DNA of 64,000 bases from Sphingorhabdus pulchriflava. Lineage in GTDB: Bacteria; Pseudomonadota; Alphaproteobacteria; Sphingomonadales; Sphingomonadaceae. The DNA lies in assembly GCF_003367235.1 (NCBI RefSeq), contig NZ_QRGP01000001.1, positions 868,001 through 932,000 on the forward strand. The letters are read 5' to 3'. The notes below the pieces were generated by a model, which saw only the letters and a list, made by a program, of their open reading frames with translations, ran no database searches and was not told the DNA's origin. Both the position numbers and the translations under genes were made by a program. This document shows, piece after piece, positions 29,223 to 41,638 of the stretch; position 1 is the stretch's first letter, and each line of letters begins with the position of its first letter.

Positions 29223-30772
29223 ACCGTTTCGGAGATGGCGGGCAGGGTGACTTTGAAACAGGCTCCACCCTGGGCATCTTCGCGGTCATCGACCGTGATT
29301 GTGCCGTGATGCCCTTCGATAATCGTCCGCGCTATTGCCAGGCCCAATCCGCTATGTTCACCAAATCCCTCTTTTTCAGGACGAATGCTGTGGAACCGGC
29401 GAAAAACGGTTTCACGCTCTTCGGGCGGGATGCCGGGCCCCTGATCGCTAATGCGAACGATGATTTCATCGCCACTGCGTGTAGCGGAGATTTCGACCAA
29501 GCCGCCACTCGGCGAAAAGGATACCGCATTATCGATCAAGTTGGTCAACACCCGTTCGATGCGGATATCTTCGCCGAAAATCATCGCACTTCCCTTGCGT
29601 GGGCGTGCGAATGCGACACGAATATCACCGTCGGCGTTGCGGCTTTCGCGGGCAGCCAAAAGCTGATCAATCATGTCGCCAAGGTCGATACGCTCGAATT
29701 TGGCCTTGGCGAGTTGGGCATCGATGCGGCTCGCATCAGAAATATCGCTGATCAAGCGGTCCATTCTCAGGACATCGGCCTGAGCGACCGCCATCAACTG
29801 ATCGCGCAATTTCGGGTCTTTCACATGTCCGATGCCATCGAGGGCGGAGCGGAGCGATGCGATCGGATTCTTGATTTCGTGCGCAACATCGGCGGCAAAG
29901 GCTTCGGTCGCATCGATCCGCTGGCGCAGTGCGTTACTCATATCTGACAGGGCACGCGCAAGCATGCCAATTTCGTCACGACGCGTAGGCATTCGGGGGA
30001 TGGTTACGTCGGGCGCGCGACCTAGGCGCACCTTGACGGCGGCCCGCGCCAAATGCTGCAGCGGACGGACTATGGTCCGCGCCAGAAACAGGGACAGCAG
30101 TATCGATATGGCGAGCACCGCCAACATAAACATCGCAACGGTAAAGCGCTCGGCCCGCACATAAGCACGAACATCGCGGGCATTTGCGGTGGTCAACAGT
30201 TTACGGCCATCTTTCGGCCAAACCGTGGTGGCGCTGATGATATGCGTCAAATCGTCTGCGAAACGGACGTCTGACTTCGCTTGACCTGCTCGCACACCGC
30301 TCAATTCCGGCCAACTGGGCGCGACGTCGGATTTGGGTTCACGAAACCATTCCAGCCGAGGAGATTGCACAAGAAAATCGAACACACGGTCGATCCAGCG
30401 TGCGGCGGCCTTGCGCCATGGTTCGGTCGAGGGGTCGACCAGCCGGTATGTCGGCGGCGCTGCCTGAAAACTGTCAAAAGTTTTGGCCCCATTATGAGAA
30501 TAGATACGAACCCGTAACGTCTCATCTTGGGCAAAATTGGTCAGAAACGCCGCCTGCTCTGTTGGCTCAACATGTTGAAGCGCGTTGGCGAGCAATAGAA
30601 TCTGCTTCTCAGCACTTTGTTGGCGCTCCGAAACCAGCCGCGAACGATAATTATCAAGAAAAATCAGTCCGCTGGCCATCAAGGCAAGCGCGAACAGGTT
30701 GACTGCCAAGATGCGCGACGTGAGTGAAAGCTTGCGGCTCCACCCCAGGGCGAAACGATCCCCCTCACTCAT
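29219..30772 (-). CDS. chvG: ChvG-type envelope-stress sensor histidine kinase
   Basis: The membrane sensor of the ChvG-ChvI system, which in alphaproteobacteria responds to acid and cell-wall stress. The 517-residue product has two transmembrane helices flanking a periplasmic domain of about 200 residues, a HAMP domain ([17 protein letters not shown]), the HisKA motif [13 protein letters not shown] with H298 and an HATPase domain ([14 protein letters not shown]). Upstream in-frame ATG at 30895 is inside the chvI gene; ATG 30772 overlaps its end by eight bases and is the natural start. Confidence 0.94.
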   Translation of the reverse strand: MSEGDRFALGWSRKLSLTSRILAVNLFALALMASGLIFLDNYRSRLVSERQQSAEKQILLLANALQHVEPTEQAAFLTNFAQDETLRVRIYSHNGAKTFDSFQAAPPTYRLVDPSTEPWRKAAARWIDRVFDFLVQSPRLEWFREPKSDVAPSWPELSGVRAGQAKSDVRFADDLTHIISATTVWPKDGRKLLTTANARDVRAYVRAERFTVAMFMLAVLAISILLSLFLARTIVRPLQHLARAAVKVRLGRAPDVTIPRMPTRRDEIGMLARALSDMSNALRQRIDATEAFAADVAHEIKNPIASLRSALDGIGHVKDPKLRDQLMAVAQADVLRMDRLISDISDASRIDAQLAKAKFERIDLGDMIDQLLAARESRNADGDIRVAFARPRKGSAMIFGEDIRIERVLTNLIDNAVSFSPSGGLVEISATRSGDEIIVRISDQGPGIPPEERETVFRRFHSIRPEKEGFGEHSGLGLAIARTIIEGHHGTITVDDREDAQGGACFKVTLPAISETV

Positions 30773-31472
30773 CGGTGAAACGGTATCCGGCGCCGTACAG
30801 GGTATCAATGGCAGAAAATTCGGGATCGATTTGACGGAATTTCCGACGTAGCCTTTTGATGTGGCTGTCGATGGTGCGGTCATCGACATAGACATCGTCC
30901 TGATAGGCGATGTCCATCAACTGGCTTCGGGTGCGAACAACGCCCGGGCGAGATGCGAGTGCCTCCAAGATCATAAACTCGGTGACGGTGAGCGTAACCG
31001 GTTGATCTTTCCACCGCACATGATGGCGCGCCGGGTCCATTTCCAGACTACCGCGGATCATAGGATCGGGCTCTGGCAGGTCCGAATCATCTGCGCTTTG
31101 GCTGCGCACCGCGGTACGTCGCAAAATTGCTTTGACCCGAGCAATGAGGAGCCGTTGCGAGAAAGGCTTGGTGATATAGTCGTCCGCACCCATCGCCAAA
31201 CCTAGCGCCTCGTCGAGCTCTTCGTCTTTCGAGGTTAGGAAAATGACGGGCATGTCGGACTTCTCACGCAGCCTCCGCAAAAGCTCGAGGCCGTCCATGC
31301 GCGGCATTTTGATATCGAAGATGCCCAAGTCAGCGGGATTTTCGAGCAAGGCTTTTAACGCCGCTTCGCCATCCGGATATAGTCTAGTAACATAGCCTTC
31401 GCCCTGCATCGCGATCGACACGGAAGTAAGGATGTTTCGATCATCATCAACAAGAGCAATATTGGCAGACAT
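30765..31472 (-). CDS. chvI: ChvI-type response regulator
   Basis: An OmpR-family DNA-binding response regulator, partner of ChvG. The 235-residue protein has a receiver with D53 in [11 protein letters not shown], acidic pocket VDDD and lysine in KPFSQ, followed by a winged HTH ([23 protein letters not shown]). ATG 31472 gives the usual N-terminus; the frame runs on to 31574. It heads the operon and is divergent from pckA, an arrangement known in rhizobia. Confidence 0.95.
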   Translation of the reverse strand: MSANIALVDDDRNILTSVSIAMQGEGYVTRLYPDGEAALKALLENPADLGIFDIKMPRMDGLELLRRLREKSDMPVIFLTSKDEELDEALGLAMGADDYITKPFSQRLLIARVKAILRRTAVRSQSADDSDLPEPDPMIRGSLEMDPARHHVRWKDQPVTLTVTEFMILEALASRPGVVRTRSQLMDIAYQDDVYVDDRTIDSHIKRLRRKFRQIDPEFSAIDTLYGAGYRFTDE

Positions 31473-31659
31473 CGGGGCGCTTATAGGAAGGCTATGGGCT
31501 GGCATCAATGGCATGTACAAAAGCCCTTGTTGCAGAGTGTGACAATTTTCTTTCGGTAAAATGCTCGTCCCCATGTTTGACGAAGTGGCAGGCGTAGTTT
31601 AGGGGCCGCTTCAACTACCGTGCATACCTATGCATCCACCTGACATAAAGGAAGCCAAC

Positions 31660-33255
<1,596 letters not shown>

Positions 33256-33266
33256 CTGGCTCGGTC

Positions 33267-33294
33267 ATTCCGGGCGCAACAGAAAGCCCGGAAT
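33267..33294 (+). terminator. Hairpin after pckA, ending at the next start codon
   Basis: ATTCCGGGC / GCCCGGAAT (33267-33275 with 33286-33294) is a perfect 9-bp stem with a 10-base loop. No long T-run follows, so termination is uncertain. It ends one base before the ATG at 33296 and would mask that start. Confidence 0.5.
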
Positions 33295-33295
33295 T

Positions 33296-33745
33296 ATGAC
33301 CGCGTTCGATGTTCGATTGTTTTCAGACGAAGCTGCCATCCGCCATGTGGGGGAGGGACTTCTCGCGCGCACCTTGCCGTGTGCAAAGTGGACGCACGAG
33401 GCGCATCTGGCCGCTTGTCTTTGGTTGCTGCGCGAACGCAGCGACATTAAGGTCGAGCAGCAACTACCCGATATCATCCGCAGCTATAATGAGAGCGTCG
33501 GTGGGGTGAATGACGACAGCCAAGGCTATCATGAAACGCTGACGCAATTCTATATTTCGACCGTCAAAGCGCACAACGCCGAACAGGCCGAGCTTGACCT
33601 GCTGGCTTCGGTCAATCTGCTGCTGCGGAGCAAAAGGGGTAAGCGCGACTGGCCGTTGCGCTTTTACAGCAAGGAGATGCTGTTTTCGGTGCGGGCGCGA
33701 CGAGAGCTGGTGCCGCCCGATTTGCTCGACACCCCGCACATATGA
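33296..33745 (+). CDS. Conserved protein of unknown function
   Basis: A 149-residue soluble protein I do not recognise beyond a widespread conserved type with WTHEAHLAACLWLL near the N-terminus, HETLTQFYIS in the middle and LRFYSKEMLFSVRAR near the end. The paired histidines and acidic residues suggest a small helical enzyme or binding fold, without a named domain. The ATG has no free ribosome site because a 9-bp hairpin ends one base before it. The gene ends just before a bidirectional hairpin. Confidence 0.75.
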   Translation: MTAFDVRLFSDEAAIRHVGEGLLARTLPCAKWTHEAHLAACLWLLRERSDIKVEQQLPDIIRSYNESVGGVNDDSQGYHETLTQFYISTVKAHNAEQAELDLLASVNLLLRSKRGKRDWPLRFYSKEMLFSVRARRELVPPDLLDTPHI

Positions 33746-33771
33746 AGAGGGCGCCGCAGCGGGCGCCCTCT
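33746..33771. terminator. Bidirectional terminator hairpin
   Basis: AGAGGGCGCC / GGCGCCCTCT is a perfect 10-bp stem (33746-33755 with 33762-33771) with a 6-base loop, beginning directly after the stop of the upstream gene and lying 22 bases beyond the end of the convergent DUF3597 gene. The T-content on either side is low. Confidence 0.65.
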
Positions 33772-33793
33772 GCGATTGGTTGTGACCGGATGC

Positions 33794-34171
33794 TCAGTCG
33801 AGCATGTCAGCTGGCACTTTACCGCCATTGGCTGCGAGTTCGCGGAGCACGGCTTTGTGCAGCCAGATGTTCATTTCGGCGCTGCCCTCGAGTTCGCCGG
33901 TATAGCCGAGTTCCATGGCGAGGTCCTTGCGCTCCTGCAGCGAGCTTTCCATGCCGAGCATCTTCATCAGATCGACGATCGAGCTGCGCCAATTGAGGTT
34001 GCGGCCGTCATTGGCGTCGATTTCTTCGAGATGCGCGATGACATCGACTTCGCTGATTGCAACAGGGGCGGCTTCTACCGGTGCAGCGACAACAGGCGCT
34101 TCGGGCGCGGGTGTAGCGGCGACAGCCTTCTTGCCGAAAATGGCGTCCTTGATTTTGCCGAAAATGCTCAT
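33794..34171 (-). CDS. DUF3597 domain protein
   Basis: A small 125-residue protein of the DUF3597 family, whose C-terminal domain resembles a LysM-adjacent helical fold in family data. It starts MSIFGKIKDAIFGKK, passes through an Ala/Pro/Val-rich linker (about residues 17-40) and ends in the conserved domain with LDAND-like IDANDGRNLNWRSSIVDLM and a C-terminal GGKVPADMLD. No signal peptide is obvious. Function is unknown. Confidence 0.85.
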   Translation of the reverse strand: MSIFGKIKDAIFGKKAVAATPAPEAPVVAAPVEAAPVAISEVDVIAHLEEIDANDGRNLNWRSSIVDLMKMLGMESSLQERKDLAMELGYTGELEGSAEMNIWLHKAVLRELAANGGKVPADMLD

Positions 34172-34271
34172 TGTGAAATCCTTCCTTCAAAGGCGGTTCT
34201 GGATTGCCGGAGAATAGGTTGATTCTGTGACAATAGGGAGCAGAAACCGCAGATTAATTGTAAAATGACGG

Positions 34272-34319
34272 CAGTGTGCAGGAATCCACTACCGCTTTTC
34301 TGTTTCTCCTGCGACACTG
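34272..34319 (+). promoter_or_regulatory. Leader hairpin upstream of the DUF937 gene
   Basis: CAGTGT-g-CAGGA pairs with TCCTG-cg-ACACTG: 11 bp interrupted by a 1x2 internal loop, with a 23-base apical loop. It ends 30 bases before the ATG at 34350. Role unknown. Confidence 0.4.
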
Positions 34320-34349
34320 GCCCCAGTTTACAGTTCAGGAGTGCTTGGC

Positions 34350-34991
34350 ATGGACATGATGGAAATCCTCAAACAATCGGGCGCAATTGGTTCGGTGGCG
34401 CAGCAATTGGGCGTCAATGAACAGATTGCACAGGCCGGGGCAGAGGCATTGCTGCCTGCGATTCTGGGCGGGTTCAAGAAGACCGCACAGGCGCAACCCA
34501 GCGGTCTTGACGGGCTCGGCGGTATCCTCGGCCAGTTGGGCGGTGGCGGGTTGCTCGACAGCGTGTTGTCGCCAGAGCCGACCCCGATTGAAAAGGGTAA
34601 TGACGTTCTCGGCCAGATTTTCGGGTCAAAGGATGTCAGCCGTTCGGTCGCGGGCCATGCGGCCGAACAGACGGGCATCGATTCCTCGCTGCTGAAGAAA
34701 ATGCTGCCGATCCTCGCGATGCTGGTTGCGGGTTATATGGCGAAGCAGGCCGGTGGCGAGCAAGGTGGCGGATTAGGTGGCCTGATCGGCAGCGTGTTCG
34801 GCGGCGGTCAATCGCAAGGCGGCAGCGGTCTGGGCGGTATGCTCGGCAATGTCCTTGGCGGAGCCTTGGGCGGCGGTCAGCAGGCGGCACCTGCGGGCGG
34901 CCTTGGCGGGCTCGGCTCCCTGCTCGATCTCGATGGCGACGGCAACCCGCTCGATGACATCATCGGCATGGCTGGGAAACTGGCGCGCTAA
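34350..34991 (+). CDS. DUF937-like glycine-rich protein
   Basis: A 213-residue protein with an N-terminal helical domain (VAQQLGVNEQIAQAGAEALLPAILGG) of the DUF937 type and long glycine-rich stretches in the C-terminal half, ending in a DLDGDGNPLDD element that resembles a calcium-binding loop. A hydrophobic helix spans about residues 128-142. CAGGAG (34336-34341) lies 8 bases before ATG 34350; the GTG at 34341 would overlap it. Function unknown. Confidence 0.82.
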   Translation: MDMMEILKQSGAIGSVAQQLGVNEQIAQAGAEALLPAILGGFKKTAQAQPSGLDGLGGILGQLGGGGLLDSVLSPEPTPIEKGNDVLGQIFGSKDVSRSVAGHAAEQTGIDSSLLKKMLPILAMLVAGYMAKQAGGEQGGGLGGLIGSVFGGGQSQGGSGLGGMLGNVLGGALGGGQQAAPAGGLGGLGSLLDLDGDGNPLDDIIGMAGKLAR

Positions 34992-34992
34992 G

Positions 34993-35442
34993 TCAGGCTA
35001 CCGGTTCGACCTTCAACACTGCGCCTTCTGCACCGGTAACGCGTACTTTTGCGCCTACTGGTGCGTTGGCACCATGGACGTTCCACACGCTGTCACCCAC
35101 CTTCACTCGTCCGCGCCCGTCTGCAATCGCCTCAACAACGGTAACAATCTCCCCGGTCAGCCTAGCGCCGCGGTCGTTCAGTTTGGGGTCGTCGCTTTCG
35201 ATCGGATTGTCCTTCAGAAATTTCTTGCCGGCATAGACCGCGAGCACCGAGGCGATGGCGAAGATGGCGACCTGCATAGGGATCGAAACGGGCAGCAGAA
35301 AGGCGAGCACGCCCACGCCCGCCGCCGCCATTGCCAGCCAAATCAGGAAGAATCCGGGGGCGAGCATTTCGGCCGCGCCCAATATCGCGGCCAGCGACAA
35401 CCAGAACCAGTGCGGCGGAAATTCGGTCAGCCAGTCGCCCAT
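34993..35442 (-). CDS. NfeD-family membrane protein
   Basis: A 149-residue member of the NfeD family, with three transmembrane segments (FWLSLAAILGAAEML, FFLIWLAMAAAGVGVLAFL, MQVAIFAIASVLAVYAG) and a C-terminal OB-fold domain (about residues 85-149). NfeD proteins pair with stomatin/SPFH proteins, and here the gene follows the SPFH gene after one base. The likely role is in membrane microdomains or protein quality control. Confidence 0.9.
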   Translation of the reverse strand: MGDWLTEFPPHWFWLSLAAILGAAEMLAPGFFLIWLAMAAAGVGVLAFLLPVSIPMQVAIFAIASVLAVYAGKKFLKDNPIESDDPKLNDRGARLTGEIVTVVEAIADGRGRVKVGDSVWNVHGANAPVGAKVRVTGAEGAVLKVEPVA

Positions 35443-35443
35443 A

Positions 35444-36358
35444 TCACTTGTCCTTCTTTTCCAGCGCGTCGCGGGCCAGCTCTCCAATGCCGCCCAGCGT
35501 GCCGATCAACTGCGTTGCCTCAACCGGGAACAAGATGGTTTTGGCGTTGGGCGAGGTGGCAAACTGGCTGACCGCCTCGGTATATTTTTGCGCAATGAAG
35601 TAATTGAGCGCCTGTGTGCCCGAGGTGGCGATGGCGTCCGAAACCATGGTGGTTGCCTTGGCTTCGGCCTCAGCCTCACGCTCGCGCGCTTCGGCATCGC
35701 GGAAGGCGGCTTCGCGGCGGCCTTCGGCTTGCAGGATCGCGCCCTGCTTCTCACCTTCGGCGCGCAGGATTTCGGCGGCACGCATGCCTTCTGCTTCGAG
35801 GATTTGCGCACGCTTTTCGCGTTCGGCCTTCATCTGGCGCGCCATCGCGTTGGAAATGTCGGCGGGCGGGCGGATGTCCTTTACCTCGACGCGGGTGATT
35901 TTCAGGCCCCAGGGACTGGTTGCATGGTCAACCACCGCGAGCAGGCGGCCGTTGATGTCGTCGCGCTTGGACAAGGTCTCGTCGAGGTCCATGCTGCCCA
36001 TCACGGTGCGAAGGTTGGTTGTGGTGATCTGCATGATCGCGACATAGAGGTCGGATACTTCATAGGCGGCCTTGGCGGCATCAAGCACCTGGAAGAAGAC
36101 GACTGCGTCGACACCGACCATCGCATTGTCCTTGGTGATGATTTCCTGCCCGGGAATGTCGAGAACCTGTTCCATCATGTTCACCTTGCGACCGACGCGA
36201 TCGAAAAAGGGGATGATGATCGTCAGGCCGGGTTGGGCGGCATGGGTGAAGCGGCCGAAGCGCTCGATCGTATAGACATAGCCCTGCCGGACCACGGTGA
36301 CGCCCATCATCAGGAAGATGATCACCAGTATCGGCAAGACGAACAAAAAGATTTCCAT
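35444..36358 (-). CDS. qmcA: SPFH/Band 7 (stomatin-like) protein
   Basis: A membrane-anchored 304-residue scaffold protein of the stomatin/QmcA family. It has an N-terminal hydrophobic anchor (FLFVLPILVIIFLMMGV), the SPFH domain (YTIERFGRF...LDIPGQEIITKDN) and a long charged coiled coil rich in Ala/Glu/Arg (about residues 180-250). ATG 36358 is preceded by GGGAGG at ideal distance. The frame stays open upstream to 37084, but that part lies antisense to the citE-like gene and lacks family similarity. It is paired with NfeD. Confidence 0.93.
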   Translation of the reverse strand: MEIFLFVLPILVIIFLMMGVTVVRQGYVYTIERFGRFTHAAQPGLTIIIPFFDRVGRKVNMMEQVLDIPGQEIITKDNAMVGVDAVVFFQVLDAAKAAYEVSDLYVAIMQITTTNLRTVMGSMDLDETLSKRDDINGRLLAVVDHATSPWGLKITRVEVKDIRPPADISNAMARQMKAEREKRAQILEAEGMRAAEILRAEGEKQGAILQAEGRREAAFRDAEAREREAEAEAKATTMVSDAIATSGTQALNYFIAQKYTEAVSQFATSPNAKTILFPVEATQLIGTLGGIGELARDALEKKDK

Positions 36359-36439
36359 GACATACCTCCCGTTTGACGGCGGCCAATCTCCCAAATATGC
36401 GGGTCGTGCACAAGCGAAATCGGAATGGAAGCGGGACGC

Positions 36440-37270
36440 ATGACTTTGATCGATAAACTCAAATGGGTGCGCACCGCGCTGTATGTGCCGGCGATTAATG
36501 CGCGGGCACTGGAAAAGGCGCGTGGACTGGATGTCGATATGCTGATTATCGACCTTGAAGATTCGGTGCCGGTGGACAGCAAGTCCGATGCGCGGGCTGC
36601 GGCGGTAGCCGAAGTGGCGAAAGGTTTTCCGGGCAAGCTGGTCGCGATCCGCCTCAACGGGCTCGACAGCCCCGAACTGGCGGCAGACATAGAGGCGGCG
36701 GAACGCTCGCTCGCCGACTGCTTCGTGCTGCCCAAGGTGGAGGCAGCGACCGATCTCGATCCGGTGGTCGCGCGGCTGCCCAATCCGGTGCTGGCGATGA
36801 TCGAGGGGCCTGCAGGTATTTACAACGCCCGCGATATTGCGGCGCATGCGGCGGTCGCCGGGTTGATCGCGGGGGTGAACGATATTTGCGCCGATATGGG
36901 GATCAGGCCCGGCCCGAACCGCGAGGGCCTCGAACTGGCCTTGCAGAGCATCGTGCTGGCGGCGGCTGCAGCAGGCAAACCGGCCTTTGACGGGGTGAAC
37001 AACAAGCTCGACGACATGGGTGGGCTGGAGACAGAATGTTTGCAGGGCCGCTGCTACGGGTTCACGGGAAAGACTCTGATCCACCCCAATCAGGTCGCTA
37101 TTGCCAATGCAGCTTTCGGCCCGACCGACGATGAAGTGGCGGAGGCCGAGGCGCTGATCGCGGCATCAACCGGCGGGGCGCAGCGGCACAAGGGCAAGAT
37201 GATCGAGTCAATGCATGTCGAAGAAGCGCGCAGAACGATAGAACGTGCTCGACACGCGATAGGCAGTTAG
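36440..37270 (+). CDS. HpcH/HpaI aldolase / CitE-like CoA ester lyase
   Basis: A cytoplasmic TIM-barrel lyase acting on a CoA thioester or a related keto acid, similar to the citrate lyase beta subunit and (S)-citramalyl/malyl-CoA lyase. The 276-residue product has ALYVPAINARAL, DLEDSVP metal/substrate motif, AMIEGPAGIYNA and the typical C-terminal KTLIHPNQVAIANAAFGP. CitD and CitF are absent, so a stand-alone lyase is likely. ATG 36440 is used because GGAAG is upstream; ATG 36425 remains possible. Confidence 0.9.
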   Translation: MTLIDKLKWVRTALYVPAINARALEKARGLDVDMLIIDLEDSVPVDSKSDARAAAVAEVAKGFPGKLVAIRLNGLDSPELAADIEAAERSLADCFVLPKVEAATDLDPVVARLPNPVLAMIEGPAGIYNARDIAAHAAVAGLIAGVNDICADMGIRPGPNREGLELALQSIVLAAAAAGKPAFDGVNNKLDDMGGLETECLQGRCYGFTGKTLIHPNQVAIANAAFGPTDDEVAEAEALIAASTGGAQRHKGKMIESMHVEEARRTIERARHAIGS

Positions 37271-37283
37271 ACTAACTGCACCT

Positions 37284-38783
37284 ATGCACGCGCTTCGCTT
37301 TGCCCTTACCTTATTGGCCTTTGGCCTGATCAGCGCAGCGGCATTCGCCAAACCAGTGACTGAAGCCGATTTGCGCAAACATGTTGAGATTTTGGCTTCG
37401 GACGAGTTCGAAGGCCGTGGTCCGGGCACAGAAGGTGAACGCAAAACGCTTGCCTATCTCGAAAGCCAGTGGGCGAAGGCGGGGCTGAAACCCGGCGCGC
37501 GGGATGGCAGCTGGTATCAGCCGGTCGAACTCGTCCGGCGCGGGCCCAAGCAAGCCAATGTCCAATTTTTCTCCAAGGGTGACAAGTTACGCATCGTCAG
37601 CGACGATATCCTGCTGGTGGGCAAGGAAGCCCAGTTCAAGTCAAGCGGGCTACCGGCCTTATTTGTCGGTCATGGTGTCGATGCGCAAGGCAAAGTGATC
37701 GCAGATGTGAGGAGCAAGCTGGTTTTTCTGCTTACCGATGATGCGGATTATTTGCCGGCAGAGATGAAATCAGCGCGGAACCGCCGCAATGCTCTGGACG
37801 AAGCCGGGGCGGCGGCGGTTGTCATGGTTTCTGGCGAGCAGTTCGATTTTCCTGTGTATCGCCGACTCATCCTGTCGCGCCCGGTTAGCTGGGTTCCGAA
37901 AGACAGAAAGGGTAACGTCGAAGGCGTGGTCAGCCCGCAATATATGGTTGCGCTGGTGACGGCGGCTGGTGGTGATTGGGACAAATTGCGTGCGGCTGCA
38001 CGCACCCCGGATTATGCTGGGCAGTCTCTGGGCTTGAGCGTGAACCTTGATGTCGAAAGCGATGTCGAACGGATCAGCAGCAACAATATCATCGGAAAGT
38101 TTGCCGGCCGCAAACCCGGCAGCGGCGCGGTCGTCTTCATGGGGCATTGGGATCATTTCGGAATCTGTCGCCCCGAGGGTGACGAAGACCGGATCTGCAA
38201 TGGTGCGGTCGATAATGCCAGCGGCATGGCCGTGCTGACCGAGGTTGCAAAACGCCTCGGCAGGGCGAAATTTGATCGCGACATCTATTTCGTGGGTACA
38301 ACTGCTGAAGAAGCTGGCCTGATAGGTGCGCGTGCCTTTGCCGCCGACCCTGCGGTTCCGCTCAATCAAATCAAGATCGTGCTCAACGTCGATACTGTGG
38401 CGATAGCGCCCAAAGGGGCCAAGGTCGCCATTATCGGGCGCGGCAAGACCGATCTGGATGCCGAGGTCGAAGCAGTCGCGCGCAAACTGAAGCGCAAGAT
38501 TGAACCCTCGACCGATGCGAATTCCTTCCTGCAGCGGCAGGACGGCTGGGCACTGACCGAGAAGAATGTCCCGGCCCTAATGGTTGGTGGTTCCTTTGCC
38601 GATCTGGGCAAGCTGGAGGCATTCCTGAAGACCGACTATCATGGCCCCAATGACGAGGTTGTCGACACGCTCCAATTGGGCGGAGCTGCGGAAGATGCCG
38701 ATCTGCATGTAGAGCTTGGCCGCTATTTTGCCGATTCCCGCAAGTATAAGCCGAAAAAGGCCGAGAAGGGGACTGGCGAATAA
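37284..38783 (+). CDS. Secreted M28 family metallopeptidase
   Basis: An exported zinc aminopeptidase-like hydrolase. The 499-residue product has a signal peptide (LRFALTLLAFGLISAAAFA), a PA-type inserted domain (about residues 110-240) and the M28 zinc ligands in MGHWDHFG, GAVDNASG, TAEEAGLIG and LNVDT. It begins 13 bases after the lyase gene, possibly in the same unit. Substrate unknown. Confidence 0.93.
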   Translation: MHALRFALTLLAFGLISAAAFAKPVTEADLRKHVEILASDEFEGRGPGTEGERKTLAYLESQWAKAGLKPGARDGSWYQPVELVRRGPKQANVQFFSKGDKLRIVSDDILLVGKEAQFKSSGLPALFVGHGVDAQGKVIADVRSKLVFLLTDDADYLPAEMKSARNRRNALDEAGAAAVVMVSGEQFDFPVYRRLILSRPVSWVPKDRKGNVEGVVSPQYMVALVTAAGGDWDKLRAAARTPDYAGQSLGLSVNLDVESDVERISSNNIIGKFAGRKPGSGAVVFMGHWDHFGICRPEGDEDRICNGAVDNASGMAVLTEVAKRLGRAKFDRDIYFVGTTAEEAGLIGARAFAADPAVPLNQIKIVLNVDTVAIAPKGAKVAIIGRGKTDLDAEVEAVARKLKRKIEPSTDANSFLQRQDGWALTEKNVPALMVGGSFADLGKLEAFLKTDYHGPNDEVVDTLQLGGAAEDADLHVELGRYFADSRKYKPKKAEKGTGE

Positions 38784-40310
<1,527 letters not shown>

Positions 40311-40315
40311 TCAAG

Positions 40316-40414
40316 TTCCCCTCCTGCTTGCGGGAGGGATTAGGGGAGGGCCAAGTTGTCCTCTGACACATGGGATAGGCCTTCCCCCGGCCTCTCCCGC
40401 AAGCGGGAGGGGAG
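40316..40414. repeat. Sphingomonad-type palindromic repeat pair
   Basis: Two GC-rich arms of about 37 bases, 40316-40352 and 40378-40414, are imperfect inverted copies with cores CTGCTTGCGGGAGGG and TCCCGCAAGCGGGAGG. Similar palindromic intergenic repeats are common in sphingomonads. The right arm ends with GGGAGGGGAG, just before the next ATG. Confidence 0.75.
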
Positions 40415-40417
40415 ACT

Positions 40418-41599
40418 ATGACACCTGCCGCCAGAGTTCAGGCCGCAATCGAATTGCTCGATGCCATCATCACGGCAACGCGAGATAAGGGCGCTTCTGC
40501 GGATCGGATAGCGGCCGCCTTTTTTGCTGCCCGTCGCTATGCGGGCTCAAAGGATCGCCGAGCGGTGCGTGATCTGACGTGGCGGGCCATTCGTACTTTT
40601 GGCGACCGGCCAGACAATGGCCGTTCGGCAATGATCGCACTGGCAGATCAGGACAGCGAGCTGGCCGCGTTGTTCGATGGTCTTGCCTATGGACCAGCCC
40701 CGATTGCCGCTGATGAACCACGCGCGTCGGGCGGGGTTCTACCCGAATGGGTGAAGCCGTTATTCTCGACTCTGGTGACTGAAGGCGAATATCCCGCTTT
40801 GCTCGAACGGGCACCGCTCGACATTCGTGTCAACCGGTTGATTGCCGATGGCGAGGCTGTGGCACAAACGCTGCCGGAAGCGGCCGCGCTGCCCGAAAGC
40901 CGGGATGGGCTGCGGCTGCCGACTGGCTATTCGATCGAGAGTAGCGAACTTTACACTTCGGGCGCGATTGAAGTGCAGGACCTTGGCAGTCAGCTGATAG
41001 CGGAAGCCTGCTATGCGCAGCCTGGTATGACAGTCCTTGATTTGTGCGCCGGAGCAGGTGGCAAAACCTTGGCGCTTGCATCGCATATGGCGGGGCAGGG
41101 TCGGCTAGTTGCTGCCGACACCAACCGCGACCGGCTGCAGCAATTGCCTCCACGAGCAGCTCGCGCCAAGTCTGGGTTCATCGAAACCCTCCTGCTCGAC
41201 CCGAATAAGGAAAAGGGCGCGCTCGGCGATTTGGTCGATGCATGCGATGTCGTCCTTATCGATGCGCCCTGCTCGGGCAGCGGCACTTGGCGGCGCAATC
41301 CGGAAACGCGCTGGCGCTTGGATCAGCGTGATTTGCAGAGGCTGGTTTCAGAACAGGGCCGCTTGCTAGATTTGGCGTCCGGGCTGGTGAAGCCGGGCGG
41401 GAATCTGGTCTATGCCGTCTGTTCGTTATTTGCCTGCGAAGGCCGGGACCAGATTGACGCCTTTTTGTCGCGCCATCCGGACTTTGAAACGGACAATCCG
41501 GACTTTACGGCGGGCAGGGCAGATGGCGCAGGTATCTTGCTAACCCCGGCGCATGACGGTAGCGATGGCTTCTACTTGGCGCGTTTGCACAAGCTGTGA
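40418..41599 (+). CDS. RsmB/NOP-family RNA (cytosine-C5) methyltransferase
   Basis: A SAM-dependent m5C methylase for rRNA or tRNA. The 393-residue product has an N-terminal NusB-like part (about residues 1-75) and the Rossmann catalytic domain with LCAGAGGKTLALA (motif I), DAPCSGSGTWRRNPE (motif IV) and YAVCSLFACEG (motif VI, catalytic cysteine). Its ribosome site GGAGG at 40407-40411 is supplied by the palindromic repeat. The target position cannot be told. Confidence 0.93.
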   Translation: MTPAARVQAAIELLDAIITATRDKGASADRIAAAFFAARRYAGSKDRRAVRDLTWRAIRTFGDRPDNGRSAMIALADQDSELAALFDGLAYGPAPIAADEPRASGGVLPEWVKPLFSTLVTEGEYPALLERAPLDIRVNRLIADGEAVAQTLPEAAALPESRDGLRLPTGYSIESSELYTSGAIEVQDLGSQLIAEACYAQPGMTVLDLCAGAGGKTLALASHMAGQGRLVAADTNRDRLQQLPPRAARAKSGFIETLLLDPNKEKGALGDLVDACDVVLIDAPCSGSGTWRRNPETRWRLDQRDLQRLVSEQGRLLDLASGLVKPGGNLVYAVCSLFACEGRDQIDAFLSRHPDFETDNPDFTAGRADGAGILLTPAHDGSDGFYLARLHKL

Positions 41600-41638
41600 T
41601 AGCGGGGGCTACCGGTGTCTAATGTCTGGAAGCTGATT

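Noticed and set aside
36359-37084. Upstream extension of the stomatin-like gene by about 242 codons
   Set aside because: It is antisense to the CitE-like gene and lacks SPFH similarity; GGGAGG and the hydrophobic anchor define ATG 36358.
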